Part shown: positions 45,741 to 54,989 of the stretch, in pieces | Layout of the letters: each line of letters begins with the position of its first letter | How positions within the stretch are numbered: position 1 is the first letter of the stretch | NCBI RefSeq assembly: GCF_022637395.1 | Contig: NZ_CP093337.1 | Coordinates: 1,534,001 to 1,598,000, forward strand | Length of the DNA: 64,000 bases | Source: Shinella sp. H4-D48 | Lineage (GTDB): Bacteria; Pseudomonadota; Alphaproteobacteria; Rhizobiales; Rhizobiaceae | Direction: 5' to 3' | The notes under the pieces: generated by a model | The model's database searches: none | Seen by the model: the letters and a program-made list of their open reading frames with translations, nothing else | What the model was told of the DNA's origin: nothing | Translations under genes and position numbers: made by a program

Positions 45741-46281
45741 TCGAGCCGACGGCGATGTCGTCGAGATTGCGGTCGAGCGACAGGCCGATGACCGGGATCA
45801 TCTTGTCTTCGACCTTCACCGAAATGGTGATATTCATCTTCTTGTCGCCATCGAGGCGCGCGATCATGGCGCCGTTCAGCTTCTGGCGGTTGATGCCGAC
45901 CACGACCTTGTTGCCGTTGACCTGACCGGAGACGATGTCCATGCCCTTGCCGGCGGCTCCGTCAAGGAATTTGCCCTTGTAGGTGCTGCCCGCCTTGCTG
46001 ATCAGCGCGGACATGGGCTGCTTGAAGACGCCGACCCGGCAGAAGCCGTCGAGCTGGATGCCGGCGCCCTTGGCGGCGACGGGGCTGCCCATCAGGTCGC
46101 AGTTGAACTTGGTGCCCTTGTATTTTCCGGCAACGATTTCACCCGCGCCCTGCCAGTTGCCGGCGACCTGTTCGAAAAAGGCTCTGTCGCGCTGCGAGGC
46201 GGATGCGGGAAGCGCAATGGCGCTGGCTGCGAGAATGGCCGCTGCGGAGGCGCGGGCGATCAAAGAGGTGCGCGAGTACAT
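45733..46281 (-). CDS. secreted protein of unknown function
   Basis: This 182-residue protein has a signal peptide (IARASAAAILAASAIALP, cleavage after ASA near residue 29). The mature part (QRDRAFFEQVAGNWQGAGEIVAGKYKGTKFNC) is followed by alternating strand-like stretches and ends SLDRNLDDIAVGSIK. The pattern of Gly-rich short strands suggests a small beta-barrel or lipocalin-like fold. I recall conserved homologues in rhizobia but no function. A CtrA-like half-site lies about 60 bases upstream of the ATG at 46281. Confidence 0.8.
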   Translation of the reverse strand: MYSRTSLIARASAAAILAASAIALPASASQRDRAFFEQVAGNWQGAGEIVAGKYKGTKFNCDLMGSPVAAKGAGIQLDGFCRVGVFKQPMSALISKAGSTYKGKFLDGAAGKGMDIVSGQVNGNKVVVGINRQKLNGAMIARLDGDKKMNITISVKVEDKMIPVIGLSLDRNLDDIAVGSIK

Positions 46282-46341
46282 GAACGATCCTTGATGGGCG
46301 ATGGCCATTGGCCTGCTTTGAGCGTTCAGATTTGCGCGAAA

Positions 46342-46349
46342 ATGGTTAA
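46342..46349 (-). promoter_or_regulatory. CtrA-like half-site upstream of the secreted protein gene
   Basis: TTAACCAT on the minus strand, followed after the N7 spacer by TT. It lies about 60 bases upstream of the start at 46281 and is the same octamer as at 41736. Confidence 0.35.
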
Positions 46350-46426
46350 CGGACGGTTTCCGGCGGGCTCGCTCGCGTCTTTTGATGGCGCATGACGGCC
46401 CGGAAAACCGGGGTGTTGCAGCAAGG

Positions 46427-47491
46427 TCACGCCTGGTCGCGGCGGTTGCCTGCCGTGCCGGGCGTCAGGTCGCCAATGAAATCGCCGATGCCGGGACGCT
46501 TCAGTGCGCGGAAGGGCATGGGGCGGCAAAGGTCCATGGCCGCGATGCCGATACGGGCGGTCATCAGGCCGTTGATGACGCCTTCGCCGAGCCTCGCGGA
46601 GAGTTTGGAGGCGAGCCCGTGGCCCAGAACCTGCTGCACGAGGCTGTCGCCCATGGCAATGGATCCGGTCACGGCGAGATGGGCGATCACATCGCGCATC
46701 AGCCGCAACATGCCGATCTTGCCCGGGCGTCCGCCGTAGAGTTCGGCCATGCTGCGCACCAGCCGGCTGCTCTCGTAGACGACATAGCCGAGGTCTACCA
46801 GCGCGCGCGGGCTGACGGCAGTGACGATGGAGACGCGCTTGGCAGCGCCGAGGATCAGGGCACGGGCCTCGCGATCGAGCGGGCTCATTAGTTCACGCTC
46901 GGCAAGTTCGATCAGGTGCGCGGCATCGATGATCTCGCCATCGGTTTCGGCGAGCCGTGCACGGCCGCGCGCCGTCTGCGGGCGTGCGGCGAGGAGTTGG
47001 ACGAGGCGCGCAACCATGGCGCGGCCGCCGGCCGGCGTGGGCGACGCGGCCGCCTCTTCGATATCGTGCTTGAGATCCTGCACGGCGGCGAGGCGGCGGA
47101 GGCCGATCAGCTCGCGCAGCACGACACCGAGAAGTGCGAGGACCGCCACGATGGCGGCCGTGAGGGCAAGATAGCCCAGCCAGTCGTTGCGGCTGAACAG
47201 GTCGCGGATCAGCGCATCGACCCACAGGCCCACGGCGAGCGATATCAGCACGCCGAGCGCACCGAAGACGATGCGGCCGAGCGTGATGCGGCGCGGACGC
47301 GGTGCGGCGACGGGCGGCGTAAGGTCGTGCAGGTCCGCCGTCGTTGCGATAAAGGGGTCCTCCGCGTCCGGCGTTAGCCTGACGGGCGCATCGAAGGCGG
47401 CGGGCGGACGGGCGCGTTCGCTCTCCGGCCGGGTGGCGGCGGCATCGGCCGGCAGGGAGAAGGCGGCGGGCTTGCGTGGTCGGTCGTTCAT
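46427..47491 (-). CDS. YcjF-family (TIGR01620/DUF697) membrane protein
   Basis: This 354-residue protein has a Pro/Ala-rich N-terminal region, two membrane helices (~80-98 and ~107-126), and a C-terminal DUF697 domain (SLVRSMAELYGGRPGKIGML, then TGSIAMGDSLVQQVLG). It is the usual partner of YcjX: its ATG overlaps the ycjX stop by four bases, so the two are translated together. The pair is often part of envelope-stress regulons in other bacteria; the exact role is unknown. Confidence 0.9.
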   Translation of the reverse strand: MNDRPRKPAAFSLPADAAATRPESERARPPAAFDAPVRLTPDAEDPFIATTADLHDLTPPVAAPRPRRITLGRIVFGALGVLISLAVGLWVDALIRDLFSRNDWLGYLALTAAIVAVLALLGVVLRELIGLRRLAAVQDLKHDIEEAAASPTPAGGRAMVARLVQLLAARPQTARGRARLAETDGEIIDAAHLIELAERELMSPLDREARALILGAAKRVSIVTAVSPRALVDLGYVVYESSRLVRSMAELYGGRPGKIGMLRLMRDVIAHLAVTGSIAMGDSLVQQVLGHGLASKLSARLGEGVINGLMTARIGIAAMDLCRPMPFRALKRPGIGDFIGDLTPGTAGNRRDQA

Positions 47492-48957
47492 GCGAGCCTG
47501 TCTCCGATCAGATATTGCAGCGCGCGGTCGAGCCGTATGTGCGGCACAGACAGTTTCAGCCCGCCGCCGGTTTCCTCGATATGGGGCGGGCGAAAGCGCA
47601 CGAAATTGAGGAGATGTTCGCCTTCAGGAGCCGATTCAAGTGCTTCGAAAAGTGAATCCGGATTCTTTGGCAAGTCCCCGGGAAATATCGCGGTTTTGCG
47701 TTCGCCGTCGAAGGTTTCGCCGTTGATCGTTTCGCCTGCCATCGGTACGCCGACGATGACAGGCAGGTCCTCGCCGCCATGCTTGACGGTGGCCTCGCGC
47801 GTAGCGCGCACGGAGGCGAGCGCCATCACCTCGATGCCCGCGCCACTCATGCCGATGCGCTCGATGGCGCGCTCGACGAGACGGCGGGTGACGGCCTCCA
47901 GCCGGGGATGGCTTTCATGGTGCAGGTGATCGGCCTTGGTGGCAGCGATCACGATGCGGTCGATGCGCCGCGTGACGAAGGAGGACAGAAAGCTGTTGGA
48001 CCCGGCGCGGAAGCACTCCAGCACGTCGCCCAGCGCGCGTTCGAGGTCGTGCACGGCCTCCGCGCCGCGATTGATCGCCTGGAGCGCATCGATCAGCACG
48101 ATCTGCCGGTCAAGGCGGGCGAAGTGCTCGCGAAAGAACGGGCGCACCACATGGGACTTATAGGCTTCGTAGCGCCGCTCCATCATGGCTTGCAGCGAAC
48201 CGCGTGCCGGGCTGCCCTTGGCGAGATTGGGCAGCGGCGCGAACGTAAGCGCAGGCGAGCCTTCCAGATCGCCCGGCATCAGGAAGCGGCCGGGCGGCAG
48301 GGTGGAGAGCGAGCGCTCGTCGGATTTGCAGGCGCGCAGATAGGCGGTGAAAGCTTCCGAAAGCGTTCGCGCCGTCGCCTCCGATGCGGTCGCGACCGGA
48401 TCGACCGTTGCGGATAAAGCCAGCCAGTCGCGGGCAAGCTCGGCGCGGATACCGGAGCTTGCGAGTGCAACGGTCTTTTCGCTGAAGGTCCGGTAATCCT
48501 GCGCCAGCAGGGGAAGATCGAGCAGCCATTCGCCGGGATAATCGACGATGTCGATGGACAGGTTGCCGGGCGAGAATAGCCGGCCCCAGCCGGAGGCGCT
48601 TTCATATTCGAGCGTGAGGCGGAGCTGAGAAATGGCGCGGGTGGAATCCGGCCAGACGCGGTCGGCCACCAGTGCGCGGATGTGGTCCTCGTACTGGAAA
48701 CGGGGCACGGCGTCGTCCGGCTGCGGCTCCAGGCGGATTTGCGACACCCGGCCCGAGCGCCCGGCCTCGAACAGCGGCAGGCGCCCGCCGTTCAGCAGAT
48801 TGTGCACGAGCGATGAGATGAAGACCGTCTTTCCAGCACGCGACAGGCCCGTCACACCGAGCCGGATCGACGGGTTGACGAGATTGGTGGCGCGGCCCGT
48901 CAACGCATCGAGCGCGAGCATGGCTTCATCGGTCAGGGTCGTCAGGCTGGGGGGCAC
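47488..48957 (-). CDS. YcjX-family P-loop NTPase
   Basis: This 489-residue protein has a Walker A motif GLSRAGKTVF near residue 36, a Walker B-like DIVDYPGEWLLDLP near 130-143 and the nucleotide-specificity motif AATKADHLHHE near 330. The family is a predicted GTPase/ATPase coupled with YcjF. The GTG at 48957 was chosen because GGAAGG precedes it and homologues begin PPSLTTLTDEA; a longer frame to 49017 lacks a ribosome site. Confidence 0.9.
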   Translation of the reverse strand: MPPSLTTLTDEAMLALDALTGRATNLVNPSIRLGVTGLSRAGKTVFISSLVHNLLNGGRLPLFEAGRSGRVSQIRLEPQPDDAVPRFQYEDHIRALVADRVWPDSTRAISQLRLTLEYESASGWGRLFSPGNLSIDIVDYPGEWLLDLPLLAQDYRTFSEKTVALASSGIRAELARDWLALSATVDPVATASEATARTLSEAFTAYLRACKSDERSLSTLPPGRFLMPGDLEGSPALTFAPLPNLAKGSPARGSLQAMMERRYEAYKSHVVRPFFREHFARLDRQIVLIDALQAINRGAEAVHDLERALGDVLECFRAGSNSFLSSFVTRRIDRIVIAATKADHLHHESHPRLEAVTRRLVERAIERIGMSGAGIEVMALASVRATREATVKHGGEDLPVIVGVPMAGETINGETFDGERKTAIFPGDLPKNPDSLFEALESAPEGEHLLNFVRFRPPHIEETGGGLKLSVPHIRLDRALQYLIGDRLA

Positions 48958-49035
48958 GGTTTTCCTTCCATCATCGAAGGCGATATAGGAAACCCGACGA
49001 TGCTGAAAAAGAGGCACCGGGATGCCGTGCTTCTA

Positions 49036-49560
49036 TCAGCGCACGGGGCGCGGCGCCATGAAGCCGGCGAGGCAGGCGCTGCCAGGGTCCTTGTGCGTCG
49101 GACGGTTGTCGAAATCCAGGATGGCCAGGCCTGCGGTCGGATAGCCGAAGGGCGCCGCCGTCTCGGCGATCTCCCTGCCGACGAGACTGTGGAAGAACTC
49201 CTCGATCATCGGATTATGACCCACGATCATCACCGATGTTTCCGCACGCGCTGCGAAGGCGAGCTCCGCATAGGTCTCGATGCCGCCCGAATAGAGCGAA
49301 TCGACATACTCGATCGGCAGGTTCTCGTTGACCGTCCGGCGGAACGGCGCTGCCGTCTGGCGGCAGCGCAGGGCCGTGGACGAGATGATAAGGGATGGCC
49401 TGTATCCTTGGTCGGCCGCCTCTTCGGCGATGATTTCCGCCTCCGCAAAGCCTTCGTCATCAAGTGCGCGCTCGAAATCGGACTGGCCCGGCTGGGCCCA
49501 GGCGGCGCGAGCGTGGCGAAGGATATAGAGCCGGAATGCCGGCGTGCCGAGAGATGTCAA
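49036..49560 (-). CDS. SixA-like phosphohistidine phosphatase
   Basis: This 174-residue histidine-phosphatase-family protein has the catalytic LRHARA at 14-19 and the second His in MIVGHNPMIEEF near 110-121, plus SSTALRCRQTA near 60-70. SixA-type enzymes remove phosphate from protein histidines such as those of Hpt domains and PTS proteins; the substrate here is open. The start is a TTG at 49560 with ATGGAG eight bases upstream; no in-frame ATG fits. Confidence 0.85.
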   Translation of the reverse strand: MTSLGTPAFRLYILRHARAAWAQPGQSDFERALDDEGFAEAEIIAEEAADQGYRPSLIISSTALRCRQTAAPFRRTVNENLPIEYVDSLYSGGIETYAELAFAARAETSVMIVGHNPMIEEFFHSLVGREIAETAAPFGYPTAGLAILDFDNRPTHKDPGSACLAGFMAPRPVR

Positions 49561-49985
49561 ATCGATGCTCCATCCGCCCGCGGCCGACCATCAGGACCGC
49601 TTTTCGACTTCATGTCTTTCCAGGCGGGAAAGATCAACCGCTTTTGCAGGCGTGCGCGTTCACTATTGCGGGCAACGGCGGCACGACCCGCCGAATAAAA
49701 ATCGTCGTGACACACCCTTGGGGGACGGAAAGTCGTGCCTATATTCTCGGCACGCGCCCAAGACGGGGTCGCAGGTCTTCCTTTCGTTGACCTTGTGAAT
49801 GCCGTCTTGAGCGCAGGCAACGAACGACTGTTTTGCCATCCTGTTGTAATTTTGATGAAATATTACTCTGGCAGGGTCCAAAACATAGGCACGCTCGAAA
49901 ACCGTGGGTAAGTCTCAGAAGGCTTGAAACGGCGTAATTGTGGGGATATACAGCGCGCCTTGAGATGTTCTTCAGGAGAATCGCG
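49561..49985. other. intergenic region upstream of dksA
   Basis: This 425-base spacer lies between the divergent sixA-like gene and dksA. The right part holds the dksA promoter. The middle is less G/C-rich and has no coding frame with a ribosome site. No gene seen. Confidence 0.5.
49924..49952 (+). promoter_or_regulatory. sigma-70-type promoter of dksA
   Basis: TTGAAA (49924-49929), a 17-base spacer, and TATACA (49947-49952). Four or five of six bases match in each box, and spacing is optimal. Transcription would start near 49959, leaving a leader of about 27 bases before the TTG start, which carries AGGAGA. Confidence 0.7.
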
Positions 49986-50405
49986 TTGAGTGAGAAGATC
50001 GATCTTAGCAATTTCGTCCTCAACGAGGACGATGAATTCATGAGTACCAACCAGCGGGCTTACTTTCGAGCTAAGCTTAACGCCTGGAAAAACGACATTC
50101 TGCGCGAAGCGCGCGAAACTCTAGAACATCTGGCAGAAGAAAGCGCCAACCACCCGGATCTTGCAGACCGGGCATCCTCTGAAACCGACCGCGCCATCGA
50201 GCTTCGGGCTCGTGACCGCCAGCGCAAGCTGATCTCCAAGATCGATGCGGCGCTGCAACGTCTCGACGAGGGTACCTACGGTTACTGCGAAGAAACGGGC
50301 GAGCCGATCGGCCTCAAGCGTCTCGACGCCCGTCCGATCGCAACGCTTTCGATTGAGGCGCAAGAGCGTCACGAGCGCCGGGAAAAAGTGTATCGCGACG
50401 AATAA
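49986..50405 (+). CDS. dksA: RNA polymerase-binding transcription factor DksA
   Basis: This 139-residue protein has the DksA coiled coil (~20-100) and a C-terminal degenerate zinc finger around GTYGYCEETGEPIGLKR, which keeps a single Cys where classical DksA has four. Rhizobial DksA, required for stringent-type control with ppGpp, has this reduced finger. The start is a TTG with AGGAGA seven bases upstream; homologues begin SEKIDLS. An upstream in-frame ATG at 49938 lies at the promoter and is not the start. A strong terminator follows. Confidence 0.93.
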   Translation: MSEKIDLSNFVLNEDDEFMSTNQRAYFRAKLNAWKNDILREARETLEHLAEESANHPDLADRASSETDRAIELRARDRQRKLISKIDAALQRLDEGTYGYCEETGEPIGLKRLDARPIATLSIEAQERHERREKVYRDE

Positions 50406-50508
50406 GCGTCTGCCTGATAGGTGGGAACAGGCGCCGGAAATCCGGCCATGATCGCGCTCGGGCATCATAATCGTTCTTTCCGACAGGTCGAAGAGAGCGA
50501 AACACTTC

Positions 50509-50542
50509 AAACCCCTGGAGCTTCTGCTTCCAGGGGTTTTTT
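50509..50542 (+). terminator. intrinsic terminator of dksA
   Basis: AACCCCTGGA / TCCAGGGGTT stem with a short loop and a T-run, about 104 bases after the stop codon. Confidence 0.88.
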
Positions 50543-50552
50543 CATGGCCGGG

Positions 50553-51569
50553 TCAGCCTTTGCGGTTGGCGGCGATTTCACCGAGGAGGCGGGCCATCTC
50601 GGCTTCGGTCTCCTCGCGGCTCTTGCCGGCCGGCTGCGCCTGGCCTGCCATCGCGGCGGTCTGTGTCGGGTTTAGCGTGGGCTGGGCGGTCGTGCGGACC
50701 TGTCCGGCAGTGGCGGCCGGCGCGGGATTGTTTGCCATCTCCGCTTCAAGCAGCTTTTCGAATTCGCTGACGAGAGCCGGATTGTCTGCCGCACTCCCTT
50801 CCGGCCTTACGGGCGTTGCCGTCGCGGCCGTCGCCGGGCGCTGCTGGGTTACCTGATTGCTTTGGGCTGGAACATTGACAGGGCCAACGGTACCGGTTGA
50901 CGAGGCCGTTGCAGTCGATGCGGGCTGCGGTGTCAGTACGCGCTGGCGGTTCTGCTCAAGCAGATCCTCGACGCGCCGCTCTGGTGTGCGTTGCTGCTGG
51001 CTCGGCTGCGTCTGCTGTACGGCGGCAACGGGCTGCGAGACCGCACGTGCGGGAATGGGCCGGGTGTCTTCGTCACCGGCATAGAGCACCTTTCCCATGG
51101 CCGAGACGCCGTCCTGCGCTGCGGTCGGACGCCGTTCGGTTACAGTTGAGGTCGTGACGTTTGCGACCGGCCGGGTAACGACGGGTGTCTCCACGGCGGC
51201 GACGGCGGGTTCGCGCCGCGTAGGCTCGCCCCGCTCGATCGTCTCGGCGGGTTTCTCCGCCGGCTGCGCGCTTTCGGCCACAGTCGTCGCGATCCGCGAC
51301 TCGATGACGATGTCCGTCGGTCCGCCGATCATGACGAGGTGTTCCACGTCGTCGCGCCGCACCAGAACGAGGCGGCGCCGCGTATCGATCGCGGCGGCAT
51401 CCAGCACCGCAAGGCGGGGTGTGCGGTTGCGGCCGCCGCGGATGAAGGGGGAGGAGGGCCGGCCCCGGATGATCCACAGAACCAGCGCGAGGCAGAGAAG
51501 GCCAAGCAGCACGACGACGACGGCGATGACGAACTTCTGACCGTTGTCTGCTAGGATCTCAGGCAACAT
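50553..51569 (-). CDS. FliO-like membrane protein
   Basis: This 338-residue protein has one N-terminal membrane helix (FVIAVVVVLLGLLCLALVLW, ~13-32), then a short FliO-like domain (PRLAVLDAAAIDTRRRLVLV and VEHLVMIGGPTDIVIESRI, ~50-92). A long Pro/Thr/Gln-rich disordered tail follows. FliO helps assemble the flagellar export gate, but this gene is far from any flagellar cluster, so it may be a related protein with another role. The ATG at 51569 was chosen because it opens the membrane helix; a long upstream extension to 52190 is antisense to cckA. Confidence 0.82.
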   Translation of the reverse strand: MLPEILADNGQKFVIAVVVVLLGLLCLALVLWIIRGRPSSPFIRGGRNRTPRLAVLDAAAIDTRRRLVLVRRDDVEHLVMIGGPTDIVIESRIATTVAESAQPAEKPAETIERGEPTRREPAVAAVETPVVTRPVANVTTSTVTERRPTAAQDGVSAMGKVLYAGDEDTRPIPARAVSQPVAAVQQTQPSQQQRTPERRVEDLLEQNRQRVLTPQPASTATASSTGTVGPVNVPAQSNQVTQQRPATAATATPVRPEGSAADNPALVSEFEKLLEAEMANNPAPAATAGQVRTTAQPTLNPTQTAAMAGQAQPAGKSREETEAEMARLLGEIAANRKG

Positions 51570-51864
51570 GGCGCGTTCACTCCTTCTGTCCGATCGGCCC
51601 TGCCGCATATCGCGGCATCTGACGGCCTTTTGCGAGGTCCTACAAGCGCTTGGCGACGGTTGTCCAGCATCCATTGCCGTCGCGCTTGCGTCGTAACTAT
51701 GGCAGTGCCTGGAAAATACGAGGGTTTTACCGGGAATATTCCCTGTGAATTCGCGGCCTTGCTTCCCCTCGGCGGCTTTTTGCGCTTCCCTCGGGCAGCT
51801 AAACATGATTCTCGCATCGTTGCCGCGCCACGTGAATGGCCGGCGCGTTGCATATGAGGGATTG

Positions 51865-54477
51865 ATGACGACGATGAAACGGCCGGGCGACGACAATCTG
51901 CCGATCGTGGACCGCGGCTTGCGGCCGGCGATGGCGCTTCGCGTCGTGCTGCTGGCCGTCGTGCTGGCGGCCTCCGCGGGTGCTTTCATCGTTTTCAAGA
52001 ACCAACTGGACAACGAATTGGTGCTCGGCGTGCTGGGCGTGCTCGCCATGGCGGGCATCTTCTTCGTCGTGTCGGCGCTGATCGGCTTCATCGAGGTCAT
52101 GCCGCAGGTGGCCGGGGCCGACGATCTGGCACATGCCTTTCTCGACAGCCACCCTGACGGCACCGTCATTACGGATCGCAAGGGGCGCATCGTCTATGCC
52201 AATGCCGCCTATGGTGCGCTGACCGGTGCGCGGGGCGATGCGGAAGTGCAGTCGCTCGAGACGTTGCTGTCGCGCAACCGCGACGCCACCGAAGCCGTCT
52301 ACCGCCTTACCAACGGCCTGCACGAGGGCAAGGAGGGGGCTGAGGAATTCCGCGTTCAGAAATCTCTCGACGCTTCCGCCTCCGGCGGTTCCGGTGCGCA
52401 CTGGTACAGGCTCAAGGCGAGGGTGCTGCCCAACGGCAAGAAAGCCGGTCGCTCGCTTTATATCTGGCAGATTTCGGACATCACCTCGGAGCGCGACGAC
52501 CAGGAACGGTTCTTCAAGGAGTTGCAGAACGCCATCGACTATCTCGACCATGCGCCGGCCGGTTTCTTTTCCGCCGGCCGCAAGGGCGAGATCGTCTATC
52601 TCAATGCGACGCTTGCGGAATGGCTGGGCATAGATCTGACGAAGTTCCACCCGGGTTCGCTGTCGATTGCCGATGTGGTGGCAGGCGAGGGGCTGGCGCT
52701 CATCCAATCCGTGCAGGCGGAACCGGGCCTGAAGCGCACCGAGACGCTCGACCTCGACCTGCGCAAGACGAACGGCCAGAGCCTGCCGGTGCGTATTGTG
52801 CACCGCGTGTCCTCCATGCGCGACGGCGCACCCGGCGACAGCCGCACCATCGTGCTGGCGCGCGAGGAGGGCGGTGAGGCCGACCAGTCCGCATCGATCG
52901 CGTCCATGCGCTTCACGCGCTTCTTCAACAACACGCCGATGGCGATTGCATCTGTCGACGGCAACGGTCGTATCCTGCGCACCAATGCGCCGTTCCTGAA
53001 GCTGTTTTCCGGCGTCGTCTCGCGCGACGACATCGACCGCGGCGCGAAGCTCGAGACCATCGTGCACGAGACGGACCGGCTGCGCCTGCAGTCGGCATTC
53101 GACGCGGCCAAGGACCGGCAGGGCGATATTCCGCCGATCGACTCGCTCCATCCCGCCGACGACGGGCGGCACTTCCGTTTCTATGTGAACGCCGTCATCG
53201 ATCAGAGCGACGAGGCGCCGGAAGAGGCCGCCATCGTCTATGCCGTGGAGATCACCGAGCAAAAGGCGCTCGAGACCCAGATGGCGCAGACCCAGAAGAT
53301 GAATGCCGTGGGAACGCTGGCTGGCGGCATTGCACACGACTTCAACAACGTGCTGACGGCCATCCTGCTGTCGTCCGACCATCTTCTGCTGTCCGCGCGC
53401 CCCTCGGACGCCAGCTTTGCCGATCTCATGGAGATCAAGCGCAATGCCAACCGCGCCGCGGTGCTGGTGCGCCAGCTGCTTGCCTTCTCGCGCAAACAGA
53501 CGATGCGCCCGACGGTGCTCAACCTGACCGACGTGATCGGCGACCTGCGCATGCTGGTCGACCGGATGACCGGCACCAATGTGAAGATCAATGTCGATTA
53601 CGGCCGCGATCTGTGGACGGTGAAGACGGATCTCGGCCAGTTCGAGCAGGTGCTGATCAACCTCGCCGTCAACGCGCGCGATGCCATGCCGGATGGCGGC
53701 ACCATCACGTTCCGCACGAGGAACGTCGAAGCCGAAGAGGCCGCCGCCCGCAACCTGCGTGACTTGCCGCCGGGCGACTACGTCGAGGTCGAGGTCTCAG
53801 ACCAGGGCACCGGCATACCGCCCGAAATCATCGACAAGATCTTCGAACCCTTCTTCACGACCAAGGACGTCGGCAAGGGCACGGGTCTCGGCCTCTCGAT
53901 GGTCTACGGTATCGTCAAGCAGACAGGCGGCTATATCTATCTGGATTCGGAAGTCGGCAAGGGCACGACCTTCCGCATCCTGCTGCCGCGCCATGTGGAA
54001 GAGGCCGTTCCCGTCGACATCGCGACGGCTGCGGCACAGGCCGGTGCACAGCCGGTCGCCACTGTCGCGCAGATTGCCGAAAAGGAACCGCGCGACCTCA
54101 CCGGCGGTTCGGCCGTCGTGCTTCTCGTGGAGGATGAGGAGGCGGTCCGCCGCGGCGGAAAGCGCATGCTGGAAACCCGCGGCTATACGGTGCACGAGGC
54201 CGGATCGGGCGTCGAGGCGCTCGACATCATGGAAGAATTGAACGGTGCCGTCGATATCGTCGTGTCCGACGTCGTGATGCCCGAAATGGACGGTCCGTCG
54301 CTGCTGCGCGAACTGCGCAAGTCCTATCCGGATCTCAAGTTCATCTTCGTCTCGGGTTATGCCGAGGACGCCTTTGCCCGCAATCTTCCCGCCGATGCCA
54401 AGTTCGGCTTCCTGCCAAAGCCGTTTTCGCTGAAGCAGCTTGCTGAAGCCGTGCGGGAAATGCTGGACGAAGGGTAG
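51865..54477 (+). CDS. cckA: hybrid histidine kinase CckA
   Basis: This 870-residue cell-cycle kinase has two N-terminal membrane helices (~20-43 and ~48-75), then PAS-type domains (~90-460), the kinase with phospho-acceptor His491 in [11 protein letters not shown], the ATPase with [10 protein letters not shown] and [11 protein letters not shown], and a C-terminal receiver with phospho-Asp802 in [13 protein letters not shown]. In alphaproteobacteria CckA passes phosphate through ChpT to CtrA and CpdR and, when cyclic di-GMP is high, works as a phosphatase. The start ATG at 51865 has GAGGGA upstream. Chromosomal order dksA-FliO-like-cckA matches rhizobia as I recall. Confidence 0.96.
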   Translation: MTTMKRPGDDNLPIVDRGLRPAMALRVVLLAVVLAASAGAFIVFKNQLDNELVLGVLGVLAMAGIFFVVSALIGFIEVMPQVAGADDLAHAFLDSHPDGTVITDRKGRIVYANAAYGALTGARGDAEVQSLETLLSRNRDATEAVYRLTNGLHEGKEGAEEFRVQKSLDASASGGSGAHWYRLKARVLPNGKKAGRSLYIWQISDITSERDDQERFFKELQNAIDYLDHAPAGFFSAGRKGEIVYLNATLAEWLGIDLTKFHPGSLSIADVVAGEGLALIQSVQAEPGLKRTETLDLDLRKTNGQSLPVRIVHRVSSMRDGAPGDSRTIVLAREEGGEADQSASIASMRFTRFFNNTPMAIASVDGNGRILRTNAPFLKLFSGVVSRDDIDRGAKLETIVHETDRLRLQSAFDAAKDRQGDIPPIDSLHPADDGRHFRFYVNAVIDQSDEAPEEAAIVYAVEITEQKALETQMAQTQKMNAVGTLAGGIAHDFNNVLTAILLSSDHLLLSARPSDASFADLMEIKRNANRAAVLVRQLLAFSRKQTMRPTVLNLTDVIGDLRMLVDRMTGTNVKINVDYGRDLWTVKTDLGQFEQVLINLAVNARDAMPDGGTITFRTRNVEAEEAAARNLRDLPPGDYVEVEVSDQGTGIPPEIIDKIFEPFFTTKDVGKGTGLGLSMVYGIVKQTGGYIYLDSEVGKGTTFRILLPRHVEEAVPVDIATAAAQAGAQPVATVAQIAEKEPRDLTGGSAVVLLVEDEEAVRRGGKRMLETRGYTVHEAGSGVEALDIMEELNGAVDIVVSDVVMPEMDGPSLLRELRKSYPDLKFIFVSGYAEDAFARNLPADAKFGFLPKPFSLKQLAEAVREMLDEG

Positions 54478-54478
54478 G

Positions 54479-54730
54479 TCAAACGGGCTTCAATGCCGGA
54501 TTGCGCCACATCCGCTTTGCCTCTTCGTCGGCTTTTGTAAGCTTTAACGAAGGACGACCAAGCATCCCGTTGCGCTTGGCATTCACGATGCAGCTGTATC
54601 GATTAGCATAGGCGCGTGAGGACCGGCCAACTTCATATCCATTGAACGCGCGTCGGCTCCAATGCCATCCCTCATCGTCACGCCAGAACACCCATCTGTC
54701 ACCATTCGGATCGATACAGCTTAAGAGCAT
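54479..54730 (-). CDS. small YegP/DUF1508-like protein
   Basis: This 83-residue protein (MLLSCIDPNGDRWVFWRDDEG, then WHWSRRAFNGYEVGRSSRAY) has the aromatic-rich short strand-helix pattern of YegP/DUF1508-type domains. The match is weak and I do not vouch for function. An ATG at 54730 has AGGAG upstream; an upstream in-frame ATG at 54787 has none. The gene and the 5' region behind it are poorer in G and C than the neighbours, which suggests a recent arrival. Confidence 0.65.
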   Translation of the reverse strand: MLLSCIDPNGDRWVFWRDDEGWHWSRRAFNGYEVGRSSRAYANRYSCIVNAKRNGMLGRPSLKLTKADEEAKRMWRNPALKPV

Positions 54731-54948
54731 GATCTCCACTCCTCTTGATAACTCAAGGTTGCATTGATTCGTGCAATTGTCTACCAACCTGATGCAATCT
54801 TGGGGTGTTGCTCCGCGGTATTGATATCGTTAGGGGTTGTGTAGTTGGCGCTTTAATTCTCGATAAAACAATGGCTTATTTATTATGTTTTACTTATACT
54901 GCTTTGTGATTTACTCGCGCCGGTTTGTAGAAAGTTCGTGATTTTTCC
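54731..54948. other. A/T-rich patch upstream of the YegP-like gene
   Basis: This 218-base stretch, including TTATTTATTATGTTTTACTT near 54872-54891, has markedly low G/C compared with the rest of the window. No gene or repeat was recognised. With the YegP-like gene it may form a small horizontally acquired patch. Confidence 0.5.
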
Positions 54949-54980
54949 AAAAAATGAGCGGCCGGATCAAACCGGCCGCT
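54949..54980 (-). terminator. intrinsic terminator of psuG
   Basis: Perfect 9-bp stem AGCGGCCGG / CCGGCCGCT with a six-base loop; on the minus strand a T-run follows. It lies just past the psuG stop codon. Confidence 0.85.
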
Positions 54981-54989
54981 ACGTCATTA

